DNA of 64,000 nucleotides from Amycolatopsis vancoresmycina (GTDB lineage Bacteria; Actinomycetota; Actinomycetes; Mycobacteriales; Pseudonocardiaceae). Shown here piece by piece: positions 9,793-19,080 of this stretch. The stretch's first letter is position 1. The number at the start of each line of letters is the position of its first letter. A program made the position numbers and the translations under genes. Location of the stretch: contig NZ_JNYY01000005.1 in NCBI RefSeq assembly GCF_000716785.1, forward strand, positions 588,364 to 652,363, read 5' to 3'. Below the pieces are notes generated by a model. That model had not been told where the DNA came from and made no database searches. It was given only the letters and a program-made list of their open reading frames with translations.

Positions 9793-10409
9793 TGCGTCGC
9801 GTTGTCGCTGCACTGAGCGCATTATTACTGCTTCTCGGCGCATGTACCACGTCCACCGTCGGAACGGCATCGCCCTCGAGTTCCAGCTCCAGTTCGGCGG
9901 TGACTTCGGCTCCCGACGAGGGCCTACCCGGCCCAGGTGTACCGAAGGTCGAGACACCAATCGACATCGGTCGGTTCAAACAGGCACCGTGCGACTCGTT
10001 GACTCCGAGTCAAGTGAGTGAACTCCTTGGGACAGGCGTAACGCCGAAGGCGGAGCTGAACGCTCCTGGTGGCCCCAGTTGCAGCTTCCACCCGCCTCAA
10101 GTTACCCAAGCCGCAGTACTCGTGATCTTCAACAACGTTGACGATCGCGGTTTGACCGGCGTTTACCAGGCTCAGTACTCGTTCTTTCTCCCTCTGAAAC
10201 CTGTCGATGGTTACCCGGTGGCCGCCTATGGGCTCACTGACGAACGGACCAGTCGAGGCGGGTGCCAAATTGCAGTCGGAACAAGTGACAAGCAGACTGT
10301 GGACATCGGTGTCACCCAGTCCGAAGAGAATATCGGCCACAAGGATCCATGCGAAGCAGCCCGTGGCGTCGCTTCGTATGTCCTGAGCAACCTCCGCGGG
10401 GTGAAATGA
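9792..10409 (+). CDS. DUF3558-type lipoprotein
   Basis: A 205-residue lipoprotein: signal peptide ending in the lipobox LLGAC, then a Ser/Thr-rich linker, then a domain with CDSLTPSQVSELLG, SCSFHPP and a late GGCQIAVG, the pattern of DUF3558 proteins common near ESX loci in Pseudonocardiaceae. Four Cys in the domain could pair. Codon use differs from its neighbours: many A/T-ending codons and two adjacent TTA codons at 9822-9827, which are rare in such genomes and point to late acquisition or control by the bldA-type leucyl tRNA. Overlaps the next gene by ATGA. Confidence 0.78.
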   Translation: MRRVVAALSALLLLLGACTTSTVGTASPSSSSSSSAVTSAPDEGLPGPGVPKVETPIDIGRFKQAPCDSLTPSQVSELLGTGVTPKAELNAPGGPSCSFHPPQVTQAAVLVIFNNVDDRGLTGVYQAQYSFFLPLKPVDGYPVAAYGLTDERTSRGGCQIAVGTSDKQTVDIGVTQSEENIGHKDPCEAARGVASYVLSNLRGVK

Positions 10410-11662
10410 TGGCATCTGAGGGGCCGCTGACGGCAGCGCAGATCTATGAGCAGATCACCGGGGGTGAAGGCACCGGTTCGCTGGCCGATGCGCAGGATGG
10501 GGCCATGCAGCTGACCGACCGGATGGTTGAGCGGGCTCAGCGGATCAGTGCCCTTCGCGCCAAAACCATGTCCGGCTGGCGAGGACGTGCCGGAGATGCC
10601 GCCGCCGATTCCACTCTTCCCCTTGTTCAAGCCGCTGCTGACGACGCTGTTCACCTTCGGAATGCTCAGTCCGCCGTTGGCGCTCAAATGGATGCCTTCG
10701 GGACCGCCAAGCACTCCGTCAAGCCCGTGCCGCCTCAGCCTCCCGAACTGGGGATTGATGATGTCCGGAACGTCCTTGCCGGGCGCGGCTGGGATTCTTA
10801 CTCCGCCAAGGTTGCCGGGTGGCAGGCCGATAGCCAAGGCAACATCGATGCCTTCAGCGCCTATCACGCCGCCAGTACCGACAACGGCGGACGGATGCCC
10901 GCGCAGTACGCCCAGCTCGCCGACTCCGGGGCCGCCGTCTCCATGACCGATCGGGCGACGCCCGGGCCCACCGATACCGGGGAATGGGCCCGGAACCCTC
11001 GCGACAACCAGGTCCCCGCCCAGGACCGGCAGACCGTGCGGCCCGGGCAGGACCGGATCACCGGGCAGGACCAGAAGCAGCTCACCACGCAGCAGCAGAC
11101 GAACAACCCGGATCAGACGGCGTACCGGCCCCCGAGCTACCACCAGGTACAGAATCCGCCGAGCGACCCCGGGACCACCCACGCCAACAGCTACATCCCC
11201 AAGCCCGTCACGCCACCCGCCGCTCAGGGCGGATATGTGTTCGGGCCTACCGGTGGTAGCAACACGAACTGGCCCGGCAGCGGCAGCTTCTCCGGCGACT
11301 TCGGGCCCGGAACCGGAATCGGAACCGGCGGGTATTACCCCGGAACGGAGCCAGGGACCGGAACCGGGCCAGGGACCGGACCGAACCGCCCAGGCACCAC
11401 CCCACCGGGAACACGCACCCCCGGCAACGCCTCCGGCACCCGCCTCCCCGAGGAACGCCTCCCCGGCGCCACCCCCGCCCGCGGCACCACCGGCTCCCGC
11501 GGCACCAACATCGCCCCCATGGGCACCCCCGCCGCCGGCCGTGGCAAGGACGAAGACCGCGAGAAGAAACGCGCCCCCTACCTGCAAAACCCCGATCCCG
11601 ACGAAACCTTCGGCGGCTTCACCGAAAAGCCAATGCCACCCGTGATCGGCGAGAAGAAGTAA
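10406..11662 (+). CDS. PPE-domain-like ESX substrate with Gly/Pro/Thr-rich tail
   Basis: A 418-residue protein in two parts. Residues 1-185 are helical, with LTAAQIYEQITGGEGTGSL at the start and a MSGWRGRAGDAA turn near 50-60, recalling the WxG turn of PPE-type type VII substrates. Residues 200-418 are low-complexity, rich in Gly, Pro, Thr, Gln and Asn, with repeated GTG and PGT units near 310-345. It starts at ATG 10406 (ATGA overlap with the lipoprotein gene) or at the adjacent ATG 10409. The following EspG-like gene starts on its stop codon (TAATG), the usual PPE-chaperone pairing. Secretion to the wall is inferred. Confidence 0.7.
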   Translation: MMASEGPLTAAQIYEQITGGEGTGSLADAQDGAMQLTDRMVERAQRISALRAKTMSGWRGRAGDAAADSTLPLVQAAADDAVHLRNAQSAVGAQMDAFGTAKHSVKPVPPQPPELGIDDVRNVLAGRGWDSYSAKVAGWQADSQGNIDAFSAYHAASTDNGGRMPAQYAQLADSGAAVSMTDRATPGPTDTGEWARNPRDNQVPAQDRQTVRPGQDRITGQDQKQLTTQQQTNNPDQTAYRPPSYHQVQNPPSDPGTTHANSYIPKPVTPPAAQGGYVFGPTGGSNTNWPGSGSFSGDFGPGTGIGTGGYYPGTEPGTGTGPGTGPNRPGTTPPGTRTPGNASGTRLPEERLPGATPARGTTGSRGTNIAPMGTPAAGRGKDEDREKKRAPYLQNPDPDETFGGFTEKPMPPVIGEKK

Positions 11663-12336
11663 TGGCCACCTTCTCCCTCACCACCCTCCTCACCGCCATG
11701 CGCAACGTCGGCAGCGGCGACCCACACCCCGTCCTCGCCAAAGGACTGCGCTACATCCCGCCGTCAGCCAAAAAACAAGTCGACCGGGAAGCCTTCGAAG
11801 AACTCAGCCAATACGGCTTCACCCAAGGCGACGGCTTCACCCCCGAATTCGAAGACGCACTCCACCTCATCGGCAACCCCGCCGAAGAATTCGTCGCCTA
11901 CGCACGCGACACCAACGAACAAGTCGGCGTACTCGTAGCAAACCGAGACCGCTCGACAATCAGCGTCGTCTGCCGCGGCGAGCAAATAGAACTCGAGAGC
12001 GTCTCCCCCGACACCCACCCCGCCGACGCCCTGGTCTCGAAGCTCCCACCCTGCCGACCCGCCGACATCAAGCCCTTCTCAGTCCCCCAGCAGGACTTCC
12101 AAAAGGAAAGCGACATCTTCGACGAAACCGGCAGCCGCGAAGCGCAGGAGCTCGACGCCCTCTTCAAGCAGCCTCACTTCGGGCTCGGACAGCTCCAAAC
12201 CGGAACCAACACCCTCAACTACCTCGACCTCCAGCACGGCCGGGTCGGGATCGCCCTCGCCGACGGATACATCAGCGTCCTCCCGGGGGACCCGGAACTC
12301 CTCGCCCGAAAACTGAAAGCCGCCACCCCTCGCTGA
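11662..12336 (+). CDS. EspG-family ESX secretion chaperone
   Basis: A 224-residue soluble protein without signal peptide. Its length is close to EspG proteins, and the late YLDLQHGRVGIALADGYISV segment matches the central beta-sheet region of that family. EspG binds the tip of PPE proteins in the cytosol and keeps them export-competent. The gene sits directly after the PPE-like gene with a one-base overlap, which supports the call. No ESX core component (EccA-E, MycP) lies in the window, so the partner system must be elsewhere. A hairpin overlapping the stop ends the unit. Confidence 0.75.
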   Translation: MATFSLTTLLTAMRNVGSGDPHPVLAKGLRYIPPSAKKQVDREAFEELSQYGFTQGDGFTPEFEDALHLIGNPAEEFVAYARDTNEQVGVLVANRDRSTISVVCRGEQIELESVSPDTHPADALVSKLPPCRPADIKPFSVPQQDFQKESDIFDETGSREAQELDALFKQPHFGLGQLQTGTNTLNYLDLQHGRVGIALADGYISVLPGDPELLARKLKAATPR

Positions 12337-12353
12337 GCTGAAGGGGTGGCGGC
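12319..12353. terminator. Bidirectional hairpin between espG-like gene and nuoN
   Basis: A perfect 12-bp stem (12319-12330 with 12342-12353) with an 11-base loop. It overlaps the espG-like stop codon and lies 17 bases from the end of nuoN, so it can serve both convergent units. Confidence 0.6.
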
Positions 12354-12369
12354 CCGGAAACAAACCGAA

Positions 12370-13941
12370 TCAGAACGCGAAGCCGCCGGCACCTGCCCAT
12401 GACAGGGCGAACGCCGGGACCAGGCCCAGCACCAGCGTCACCGCCGTGCCCAGGAAGATCGCCGTTCCCGTGCCGAAGCCCGGGACCGATACCGATGGTC
12501 CGTCGGCCGCCGGCTCCGAGAAGTACATCAACACGATCACCCTGAGATAAAAGAACGCCGCCACCGCGCTGAACACCAGGGCCACCACCACCAGCGGGGC
12601 CATTCCGTCCGACAACGCCGCCGAGAACACCACGAACTTGCCCACGAAACCCGATGTCAACGGGATACCCGCCAAAGCCAGCAGCAGGAACGTGAACACC
12701 CCCGCCAACAACGGGGAACGCTTCGCCAGCCCCGCCCACGCCGACAGGTGCGTTGCCTCGCCCGAAGAATCACGGACCAGGCTGATCACGCCGAACGCCG
12801 CCAGCGTCGTGAAGCCGTACGCCAGAAGATAAAACAGCGTGCTGGACAGCCCGTCGCGGGTCATCGCGATCGCGCCCACCAGCAGGAAGCCCGCGTGGGC
12901 GATCGACGAATACGCCACCATGCGCTTGACGTCCGTCTGCGTCAGGCCCAGCACCGCGCCGATCACCATCGAGATGATCGCCACGGCCCACAGGACCCCA
13001 CGCCACTCCCACGACGTCGATGAGAACGCCACCGACAGCACCCGCAGAATGCCGCCGAACGCCGCCACCTTCGTGCACGCCGCCATGAACGCCGTCACCG
13101 GGGTCGGGGCTCCCTGGTACACGTCCGGGGTCCACGTGTGGAACGGGCCCACCGAACCCTTGAACAGCAAGCCGACCACCAGGAGGCCCAGGCCGGCGAA
13201 CAGCAGCGTGTCCGACCGGTCCGAACCGGCCGCCGCCGCGGCGATTTCGCCCAGCTTCACCGAGTTCGCGTAGCCGTACAGCAGCGCCAGGCCGTACAGG
13301 AAGAACGCCGACGAGAACGCGCCCAGCAGGAAGTACTTGACCGCCGCTTCCTGGGACAGCAGGCGACGACGCCGGGCCAGGCCGCACATCAGGTACAGCG
13401 GCAGCGACAGCACTTCCAGCGCGATGAACATCGTCAGCAGGTCGTTCGCCGCGGTGAACGCCATCATGCCGCCGAGCGCGAACAGCGTCAGCGGGAACAC
13501 CTCGGTCTGCATCACCGTCGCCGTCTGGGCGCGGTCCTGGACCGTGCCCGGGCGGATGCCCGCCTGGGCGACCAGCGCGCCGCCCGGCTCGACCACGCGG
13601 TCGGAGATCAGCAGCACCGCGCCGACCGCCAGCGCCAGCAGCGTGCCCCAGAGGAACAGCGCCGGCCGGTCGATCGAGATCGCGCCGCTGAACGTCGTCA
13701 CGCCGCCCGCGGGCGCGCTGCCCGTCGCGTAGATGATCAGGCTGACGCCCGCCGCGACGATCGACGCCAGGCTCAGGCCCACCTGGATGCCGAACCGCGA
13801 GCGCTTCGCCGCGAACGCCTCGACCAGCACGCTGACGCACGCCGCGCCGAACACGATCAGCACCGGCAGCACCGCCGGGTAGTCGACCGACGGCACCTGC
13901 ACCGGCGGTTCCGGTGCCTGGGTCAGGAGGATGTCGAGCAC
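12370..13941 (-). CDS. nuoN: NADH-quinone oxidoreductase subunit N
   Basis: A 523-residue antiporter-like membrane subunit of complex I with about 14 transmembrane helices. The proton-channel residues are in the usual setting: a Glu in FIALEVLSLPLYL, a Lys in LLFKGSVGPFHTWTPDVYQG and a Lys in KVAAFGGILR. It is the last gene of the nuo operon; GTG 13941 lies two bases after the nuoM stop. It pumps protons across the cytoplasmic membrane as NuoL and NuoM do. The convergent ESX cluster ends 33 bases away. Confidence 0.95.
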   Translation of the reverse strand: MLDILLTQAPEPPVQVPSVDYPAVLPVLIVFGAACVSVLVEAFAAKRSRFGIQVGLSLASIVAAGVSLIIYATGSAPAGGVTTFSGAISIDRPALFLWGTLLALAVGAVLLISDRVVEPGGALVAQAGIRPGTVQDRAQTATVMQTEVFPLTLFALGGMMAFTAANDLLTMFIALEVLSLPLYLMCGLARRRRLLSQEAAVKYFLLGAFSSAFFLYGLALLYGYANSVKLGEIAAAAAGSDRSDTLLFAGLGLLVVGLLFKGSVGPFHTWTPDVYQGAPTPVTAFMAACTKVAAFGGILRVLSVAFSSTSWEWRGVLWAVAIISMVIGAVLGLTQTDVKRMVAYSSIAHAGFLLVGAIAMTRDGLSSTLFYLLAYGFTTLAAFGVISLVRDSSGEATHLSAWAGLAKRSPLLAGVFTFLLLALAGIPLTSGFVGKFVVFSAALSDGMAPLVVVALVFSAVAAFFYLRVIVLMYFSEPAADGPSVSVPGFGTGTAIFLGTAVTLVLGLVPAFALSWAGAGGFAF

Positions 13942-13943
13942 TT

Positions 13944-15494
13944 CTACTTGCCTCCCTGGACCGCGGACAGCGTCTGCTGCACCGTCGGGGTGACTGTGTC
14001 GAGCACCGGCTTCGGGTAGAAGCCGAGAACGATGATCAGCACGACCAGCGGCGCGAGGATCGCGATCTCCTTACCGCCGAGGTCGCGGATGGCCTTCTTC
14101 GCGCCCAGCTCCGGCGCGATCGCCGTGCCCGGCCCCCCGCCGACGCCCACGAGCGCGTCACCGCGGACCGGGCCCTGGAAGACCCGCTGGTAGAGCCACA
14201 GGACGTACGCCGCGGCCAGCACCATGCCCACCGTGGCGAGGATCGTGTACACCGGCTGGTCCACAAAGGACCCGATGAGCACGAGGAACTCGGAAACGAA
14301 CGAGTTGGTGCCCGGCAGGGACAAAGTGGACAGACCGGCGAGCAGGAACAGCCCGGCCAGCAACGGCGTCACCTTCGCCATGCCGCCGTAGTCGGAGATC
14401 CGCGTCGACCCGCCGCGCGCGACGACCAGGCCGATCACCACGATCAGCATGCCGGTCGCCAGGCTGTGGTTGAGCATGTACGTCGCCGAGCCGACCATCG
14501 CCTGCTCGTTGAACGAGAAGATGCCCAGCGAGATGAACCCGAAGTGGGCGATCGACACGTAGGCGATGAACCGCTTCATGTCGCGCTGCCCCGCCGCGAG
14601 GATCGATCCATAAAGGACACCGATCACCGAGAGCACCAGGACCAGCGGCGCCAGGGTCTTGCTCGCTTCCGGGAACATCGGCAGGCAGTAGCGCAGGAAC
14701 CCGAACGTGCCGACCTTGTCCAGCACGCCGACCAGCAGGACGGCGACGCCGATCGGCGCCTCCCCCGCCGCGTCCGGCAGCCAGGTGTGGAACGGCACCA
14801 GCGGCGCCTTGATCGCGAAGGCCAGGAAGAACCCGAGGAACAGCCAGATCTGCGTGGACAGCGGCGCGTCGCGCACCACCGTCACCAGCGTGGCCCAGTC
14901 GAACGTGCCCTTGCCGAGCTTGTCCGACGCCAGCGAGTACGCCCCGATCGCCGACGCCAGCATGATCAGGCCGCCGAGGAACGAGTACAGGAAGAACTTC
15001 ACCGCCGCGTACTGCCGGTTCGCGCCGCCGTAGCCGCCGATGAGGAAGTACATCGGGATCAGCATGATCTCGAACAGCACGTAGAACAGGAAGACGTCGG
15101 TCGCGGCGAACACGCCGATCGTCAGCGCCTCCTGCAGCAGGATCAGCGACAGGAACCCGCCCGCGCTGCGCCCCGCCGGGAGCTTGTCCATCGTGCCGAG
15201 CCCGCCGACGACGATCGGCACCAGCAGCGCGATCACCGCGATCATGATCAGCGCGATGCCGTCGGTGCCGAACGCGATGTGCACGCCGAAGCTGGGGATC
15301 CAGTCGAAGCTCGACGTCATCTGGAGCCGGGGCCCGGATGCGTTGTAACTGAGCCAGAACGGGATCACCAGCAGGAACTCGAGGACGGAGAACCCGAGCG
15401 CGGCCAGCACCGCGGCGCGGTCGTTCCCCTTGAGGAACGCCAGCACCAGGGAGCCGGCGAGCGGCACCAGGATGAGGATGAGCAACCAGGTCAT
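13944..15494 (-). CDS. nuoM: NADH-quinone oxidoreductase subunit M
   Basis: A 516-residue antiporter-like subunit with about 14 helices. Typical segments are FEIMLIPMYFLIGGYGG (key Glu), FAIKAPLVPFHTWLPDAAGE (key Lys) and GVLYGSILAAGQRDMKRFIAY (broken helix region). ATG 15494 overlaps the nuoL stop by one base (TGATG), so translation is coupled. It forms one of the three proton channels of the membrane arm. Confidence 0.96.
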   Translation of the reverse strand: MTWLLILILVPLAGSLVLAFLKGNDRAAVLAALGFSVLEFLLVIPFWLSYNASGPRLQMTSSFDWIPSFGVHIAFGTDGIALIMIAVIALLVPIVVGGLGTMDKLPAGRSAGGFLSLILLQEALTIGVFAATDVFLFYVLFEIMLIPMYFLIGGYGGANRQYAAVKFFLYSFLGGLIMLASAIGAYSLASDKLGKGTFDWATLVTVVRDAPLSTQIWLFLGFFLAFAIKAPLVPFHTWLPDAAGEAPIGVAVLLVGVLDKVGTFGFLRYCLPMFPEASKTLAPLVLVLSVIGVLYGSILAAGQRDMKRFIAYVSIAHFGFISLGIFSFNEQAMVGSATYMLNHSLATGMLIVVIGLVVARGGSTRISDYGGMAKVTPLLAGLFLLAGLSTLSLPGTNSFVSEFLVLIGSFVDQPVYTILATVGMVLAAAYVLWLYQRVFQGPVRGDALVGVGGGPGTAIAPELGAKKAIRDLGGKEIAILAPLVVLIIVLGFYPKPVLDTVTPTVQQTLSAVQGGK

Positions 15495-17395
15495 CAGGAG
15501 AACCTCACCAGCAGGAGAGCCGCCAGAAGCAGGAACGTGCCGCCCAGCATCGACAGCGCGTACGACCGGACGAACCCGGTCTGCAGCCGCCGCAGCCGGC
15601 CGGACCCGCCGCCGAGGCCGGCGGCCAGGCCGTTGACCGCGCCGTCGACGCCGCGGTTGTCGACGAACACCAGCGCCCGCGCGAGCCAGGTGCCCGGGCG
15701 GGCGACCAGCGTCTCGTTGAGGGCGTTGCCGTACAGGTCCTTGCGAGCCGCGCGGGTGACGAACGAAACCCGCTCCGGCCGCTCGACCGGGACGTCCCGG
15801 CGGAAGATCAGGTACGCGATCGCCACGCCCAGCAGCGAGAACACGATCGCACCGATGGAGATCACCGAGGCGTCGAGCGGCGAGTTGTGCGCCTCCTCCA
15901 GCTCGCCGACCGACGGGGTCAGCCAGTGGGCGAAGCGGTCACCGAGGGCGAAGAACGCACCGGCGCCGACCGAGCCGACGGCCAGCACCGCCATCGGGAC
16001 CCACATGACCGCCTTGGACTCGTGCGGGTGGAAGTCGTGGCCGTCGGTGCTCTTGAGGTCCTTCCAGCGTTCCTTGCCGAAGAACGTCATCACCATCAGG
16101 CGGGTCATGTAGAACGCGGTGAGCCCGGCGCCGAGCAGGGCCGCGCCGCCCATCACCCAGCCGCGCCAGCCGCCCTGGCCGAACGCCGCTTCGATGATCG
16201 CGTCCTTGGTGAAGAAGCCCGACAGCGGCGGGATGCCGATCAGGGCCAGGTAGCCGAGGCCGAAGGTGATGAAGGTGATCGGCATGTGCTTGCGCAGGCC
16301 GCCGAACTTCCGCATGTCGACCTCGTCGTTCATGCCGTGCATCACCGACCCGGCCCCGAGGAACAGCCCGGCCTTGAAGAAGCCGTGCGCGACCAGGTGC
16401 ATGATGCCCAGCGCGTACGCGATCGGCCCGAGGCCGACGGCGAGCATCATGTAGCCGATCTGGCTGACCGTCGAGTACGCGAGGACCTTCTTGATGTCGT
16501 CGTACGCGCACCCGATGATGCACCCCAGCAACAGGGTCACCGTGCCGACCAGGGTGACGATCAGGCGGCCGTCTTCGGTGGCGTTGAAGATGTCCTTGGA
16601 GCGGGCCACCAGGTAGACACCGGCCGTGACCATCGTTGCCGCGTGGATCAGGGCCGACACCGGGGTCGGGCCCTCCATCGCGTCCGGGAGCCACGCCTGC
16701 AGCGGGAACTGGCCGGACTTACCGCAGGCGCCCAGCAGGAGCAGGATCGCCATCGCGGTGATCGCGCCGGTGGAGAACTTGCCGTCGCCGACCGCCTTGA
16801 AGACTTCGGCGTAGCCGGTCGAGCCCGCGTACTTGAACATGATGAAGATCGCCAGCGCGAGCCCGACGTCACCGACGCGGTTCATCAGGAACGCCTTCTT
16901 CGCCGCGGTGGCGGCGGACGGGCGGCCCTGGTACCAGCCGATGAGCAGGTAGGACGCGAGACCCACGCCCTCCCAGCCGAGGTACAGCGTCACGAAGCTG
17001 TTGCCCAGCACCAGGATCAGCATCGACGCGACGAAGAGGTTGAGGTACGCGAAGAAGCGGTACCGGCCCTCGTCGTCGGCCATGTAGCCGATCGAGTAGT
17101 AGTGGATCAGCATGCCGACGCCGGTGATGAGCAGCACGAACGTCAGCGACAGCGCGTCGATCCGCAGCCCGAAGTCGATCTGCAGCTGGCCGACCGGGAT
17201 CCACGAGTAGACCTTCGTGTCGGTCGTGGTGCCGGTGTCGGCGCTGAAGAACAGGATCAGCCCGTAGATGAAAGCCAGGGTGACGGTGGCACAGCCGAGC
17301 AGATGCCCCCACGCCTTGGCGCGCTTCCCCGCCAGCAGCAGGATCAGGGCGCCGAGGCCAGGAAGGGCCACCAGCAGCCACGATGATGCGGTCAC
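15494..17395 (-). CDS. nuoL: NADH-quinone oxidoreductase subunit L
   Basis: A 633-residue distal antiporter-like subunit. Conserved pieces include [17 protein letters not shown] near residue 145, [26 protein letters not shown] near 220-245 and the long C-terminal lateral helix ending in a final transmembrane segment. GTG 17395 is the start, ten bases after the nuoK stop. Length is normal for actinobacteria. It carries the far proton channel and the lateral rod of complex I. Confidence 0.96.
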   Translation of the reverse strand: MTASSWLLVALPGLGALILLLAGKRAKAWGHLLGCATVTLAFIYGLILFFSADTGTTTDTKVYSWIPVGQLQIDFGLRIDALSLTFVLLITGVGMLIHYYSIGYMADDEGRYRFFAYLNLFVASMLILVLGNSFVTLYLGWEGVGLASYLLIGWYQGRPSAATAAKKAFLMNRVGDVGLALAIFIMFKYAGSTGYAEVFKAVGDGKFSTGAITAMAILLLLGACGKSGQFPLQAWLPDAMEGPTPVSALIHAATMVTAGVYLVARSKDIFNATEDGRLIVTLVGTVTLLLGCIIGCAYDDIKKVLAYSTVSQIGYMMLAVGLGPIAYALGIMHLVAHGFFKAGLFLGAGSVMHGMNDEVDMRKFGGLRKHMPITFITFGLGYLALIGIPPLSGFFTKDAIIEAAFGQGGWRGWVMGGAALLGAGLTAFYMTRLMVMTFFGKERWKDLKSTDGHDFHPHESKAVMWVPMAVLAVGSVGAGAFFALGDRFAHWLTPSVGELEEAHNSPLDASVISIGAIVFSLLGVAIAYLIFRRDVPVERPERVSFVTRAARKDLYGNALNETLVARPGTWLARALVFVDNRGVDGAVNGLAAGLGGGSGRLRRLQTGFVRSYALSMLGGTFLLLAALLLVRFS

Positions 17396-17405
17396 TCGGT
17401 GTCTC

Positions 17406-17705
17406 CTAGTACTTCAGCAGGTTGGTGTCGTCGACCGAGGCCGAGCGCCGGGTGCGGAAGATGGCCATGATGATCGCCAGGCCGACCACGACCTCGGCGG
17501 CCGCGACGACCATGACGAAGAACGCCATGATCTGGCCGTCGAGCCCGCCGTTGATCCGGGCGAAGGTGACCAGCGACAGGTTCACCGCGTTGAGCATCAG
17601 CTCGATGCACATGAACACGACGATCGCGTTGCGCCGCACCAGCACGCCGACCGCGCCGAGCGCGAACAGCAGCGCCGACAGCAGCAGGTAGTACGTCGGG
17701 GTCAT
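17406..17705 (-). CDS. nuoK: NADH-quinone oxidoreductase subunit K
   Basis: A 99-residue subunit with three transmembrane helices. The channel glutamates are visible in [14 protein letters not shown] and in [14 protein letters not shown] 17705 overlaps the nuoJ stop as ATGA, which fixes the start; the frame stays open upstream across nuoJ but that stretch is shadow sequence. Normal length. Confidence 0.96.
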   Translation of the reverse strand: MTPTYYLLLSALLFALGAVGVLVRRNAIVVFMCIELMLNAVNLSLVTFARINGGLDGQIMAFFVMVVAAAEVVVGLAIIMAIFRTRRSASVDDTNLLKY

Positions 17706-18559
17706 TCCTTCTCCCCTTCCGAAGTGCCTTCGGAACCGACCAGCGCGTGCGCGTCCGGCTTCGGGCCCTCGTCGGCGACGAGCTTGCGTTCCTTCGCCAG
17801 CTCGATCGCCGAGGTGGACTCGATGATCGCCGACAGCGACTCCGGGGCGACCGAGCCGTCCGGCAGCAGCGCCGGGGTGGCCACCGAGTTGGCGGTGGCG
17901 AAGACACCCGGGCCGGGCAGCGGCGACGGCCGGTCGTGCTCGCCGCGGAAGCGCAGCAGCACGAGCTCCTTCTGCGTGAGCTTCCCGCCCTTGGCGTGGC
18001 GGTCGGTGAAGGCCAGCACCATCGCACCGATCGCGGCGGTGATGAGCAGCGCCGACGTCAGCTCGAACGGGAACAGGTAGTCGGTGAAGATCAGCTTGCC
18101 GAGGCCCTTGGGGCCGCCGCCGGCCGACGTCGTCGAGTCGAGCGGCGTGGCCGGGGTGACGTTCTCCAGCGCCCGGTAGATGCCGGTGGCCAGCAGCGCG
18201 GCCATCCCGATCCCGAGCACCGTCGCGGCGAGCCGCTGTCCACGCAGGACTTCGACGACGGAGTCGGAGCTTTCGCGGCCGACCAGCATCAGCACGAACA
18301 GGAACAGCATCATGATCGCGCCGGTGTAGACGATGATCTGCGTGAAGCCGAGGAACGGCGCCGACTGGATCATGTACAGCGCGCCCAGGCTCAACATCGT
18401 CAGGACCAGCCACAGCGCCGAGTGGACGGCGTTGCGGGAGAAGATCATGCCGAGCGCGCCGAGCAGGGACAGCGGCCCGAGCACCCAGAACGCGATGGCC
18501 TCCCCGGTGGAGACACCCGCCGACGCGTCGGGCGCGGCGGCCAGGACTGCGGCGATCAC
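17702..18559 (-). CDS. nuoJ: NADH-quinone oxidoreductase subunit J
   Basis: A 285-residue subunit. The five-helix membrane part (about residues 15-175) is standard and includes the helix with [22 protein letters not shown]. It is followed by about 110 mostly hydrophilic residues rich in Ala, Glu, Pro and Ser, longer than in enteric NuoJ; actinobacterial NuoJ often has such a tail. Start GTG 18559 overlaps the nuoI stop as GTGA. The tail should face the cytoplasm or periplasm beside NuoK; its role is unknown. Confidence 0.94.
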   Translation of the reverse strand: MIAAVLAAAPDASAGVSTGEAIAFWVLGPLSLLGALGMIFSRNAVHSALWLVLTMLSLGALYMIQSAPFLGFTQIIVYTGAIMMLFLFVLMLVGRESSDSVVEVLRGQRLAATVLGIGMAALLATGIYRALENVTPATPLDSTTSAGGGPKGLGKLIFTDYLFPFELTSALLITAAIGAMVLAFTDRHAKGGKLTQKELVLLRFRGEHDRPSPLPGPGVFATANSVATPALLPDGSVAPESLSAIIESTSAIELAKERKLVADEGPKPDAHALVGSEGTSEGEKE

Positions 18560-19080
18560 TTGACGCCCTCCCCGCGTGCCAGCTCGGGACCGTTCACGTA
18601 GTAGTCCTGCTCGTTCTCCCCCAGCCGCATCGGGTGCGGCGGCTGCTCCATGCCGGGCAGCAGCGGGGCGAGCAGGTCCTCCTTCGTGTAGATCAGCCGC
18701 TGGCGATCGTCGTCGGCCAGCTCGTAGAAGTTGATCATTGTCAGCGACCGGGTCGGGCACGCCTCAATGCAGAGGCCGCAGCCGATGCAGCGCAGGTAGT
18801 TGATCTGGTAGTCCGCGCCGTACCGCTCGCCCGGCGAGTACCGGGCTTCCTCGGTGTTGTCACCGCCCTCGACGAAGATCGCGTCCGCCGGGCACGCCCA
18901 CGCGCACAGCTCGCAGCCGACGCACTTCTCGAGGCCGTCCGGGTGGCGGTTCAGCTGGTGCCGTCCGTGGTACCGCGGTGCGGCCGGCGCGCCGGCCTCC
19001 GGGTACTCCTCGGTGGCGACCTTCTTGAACATCATCCCGAAGGTGACGCCGAAGCCCTTGACGGGATCAAGAAACCCCAT
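18556..19080 (-). CDS. nuoI: NADH-quinone oxidoreductase subunit I
   Basis: A 174-residue ferredoxin-like subunit with two [4Fe-4S] motifs: [16 protein letters not shown] near residue 55 and [16 protein letters not shown] near 100. These are clusters N6a and N6b, carrying electrons from NuoG toward NuoB at the membrane junction. Its start lies 14 bases inside the nuoH coding end, so the two overlap. Confidence 0.96.
   Translation of the reverse strand: MGFLDPVKGFGVTFGMMFKKVATEEYPEAGAPAAPRYHGRHQLNRHPDGLEKCVGCELCAWACPADAIFVEGGDNTEEARYSPGERYGADYQINYLRCIGCGLCIEACPTRSLTMINFYELADDDRQRLIYTKEDLLAPLLPGMEQPPHPMRLGENEQDYYVNGPELARGEGVK

Noticed and set aside
11300..11400. GC-rich repeats in the PPE-like gene as a tandem repeat or CRISPR-like array
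   Set aside because: They encode Gly/Thr/Pro units in frame and are irregular; there are no spacers.
13914..16112. 732-codon open frame antisense to nuoM and nuoL
   Set aside because: Composition is dominated by Arg, Asp, Gln and His, typical of antisense to hydrophobic genes at high GC; the sense strand is plainly nuoM/nuoL.
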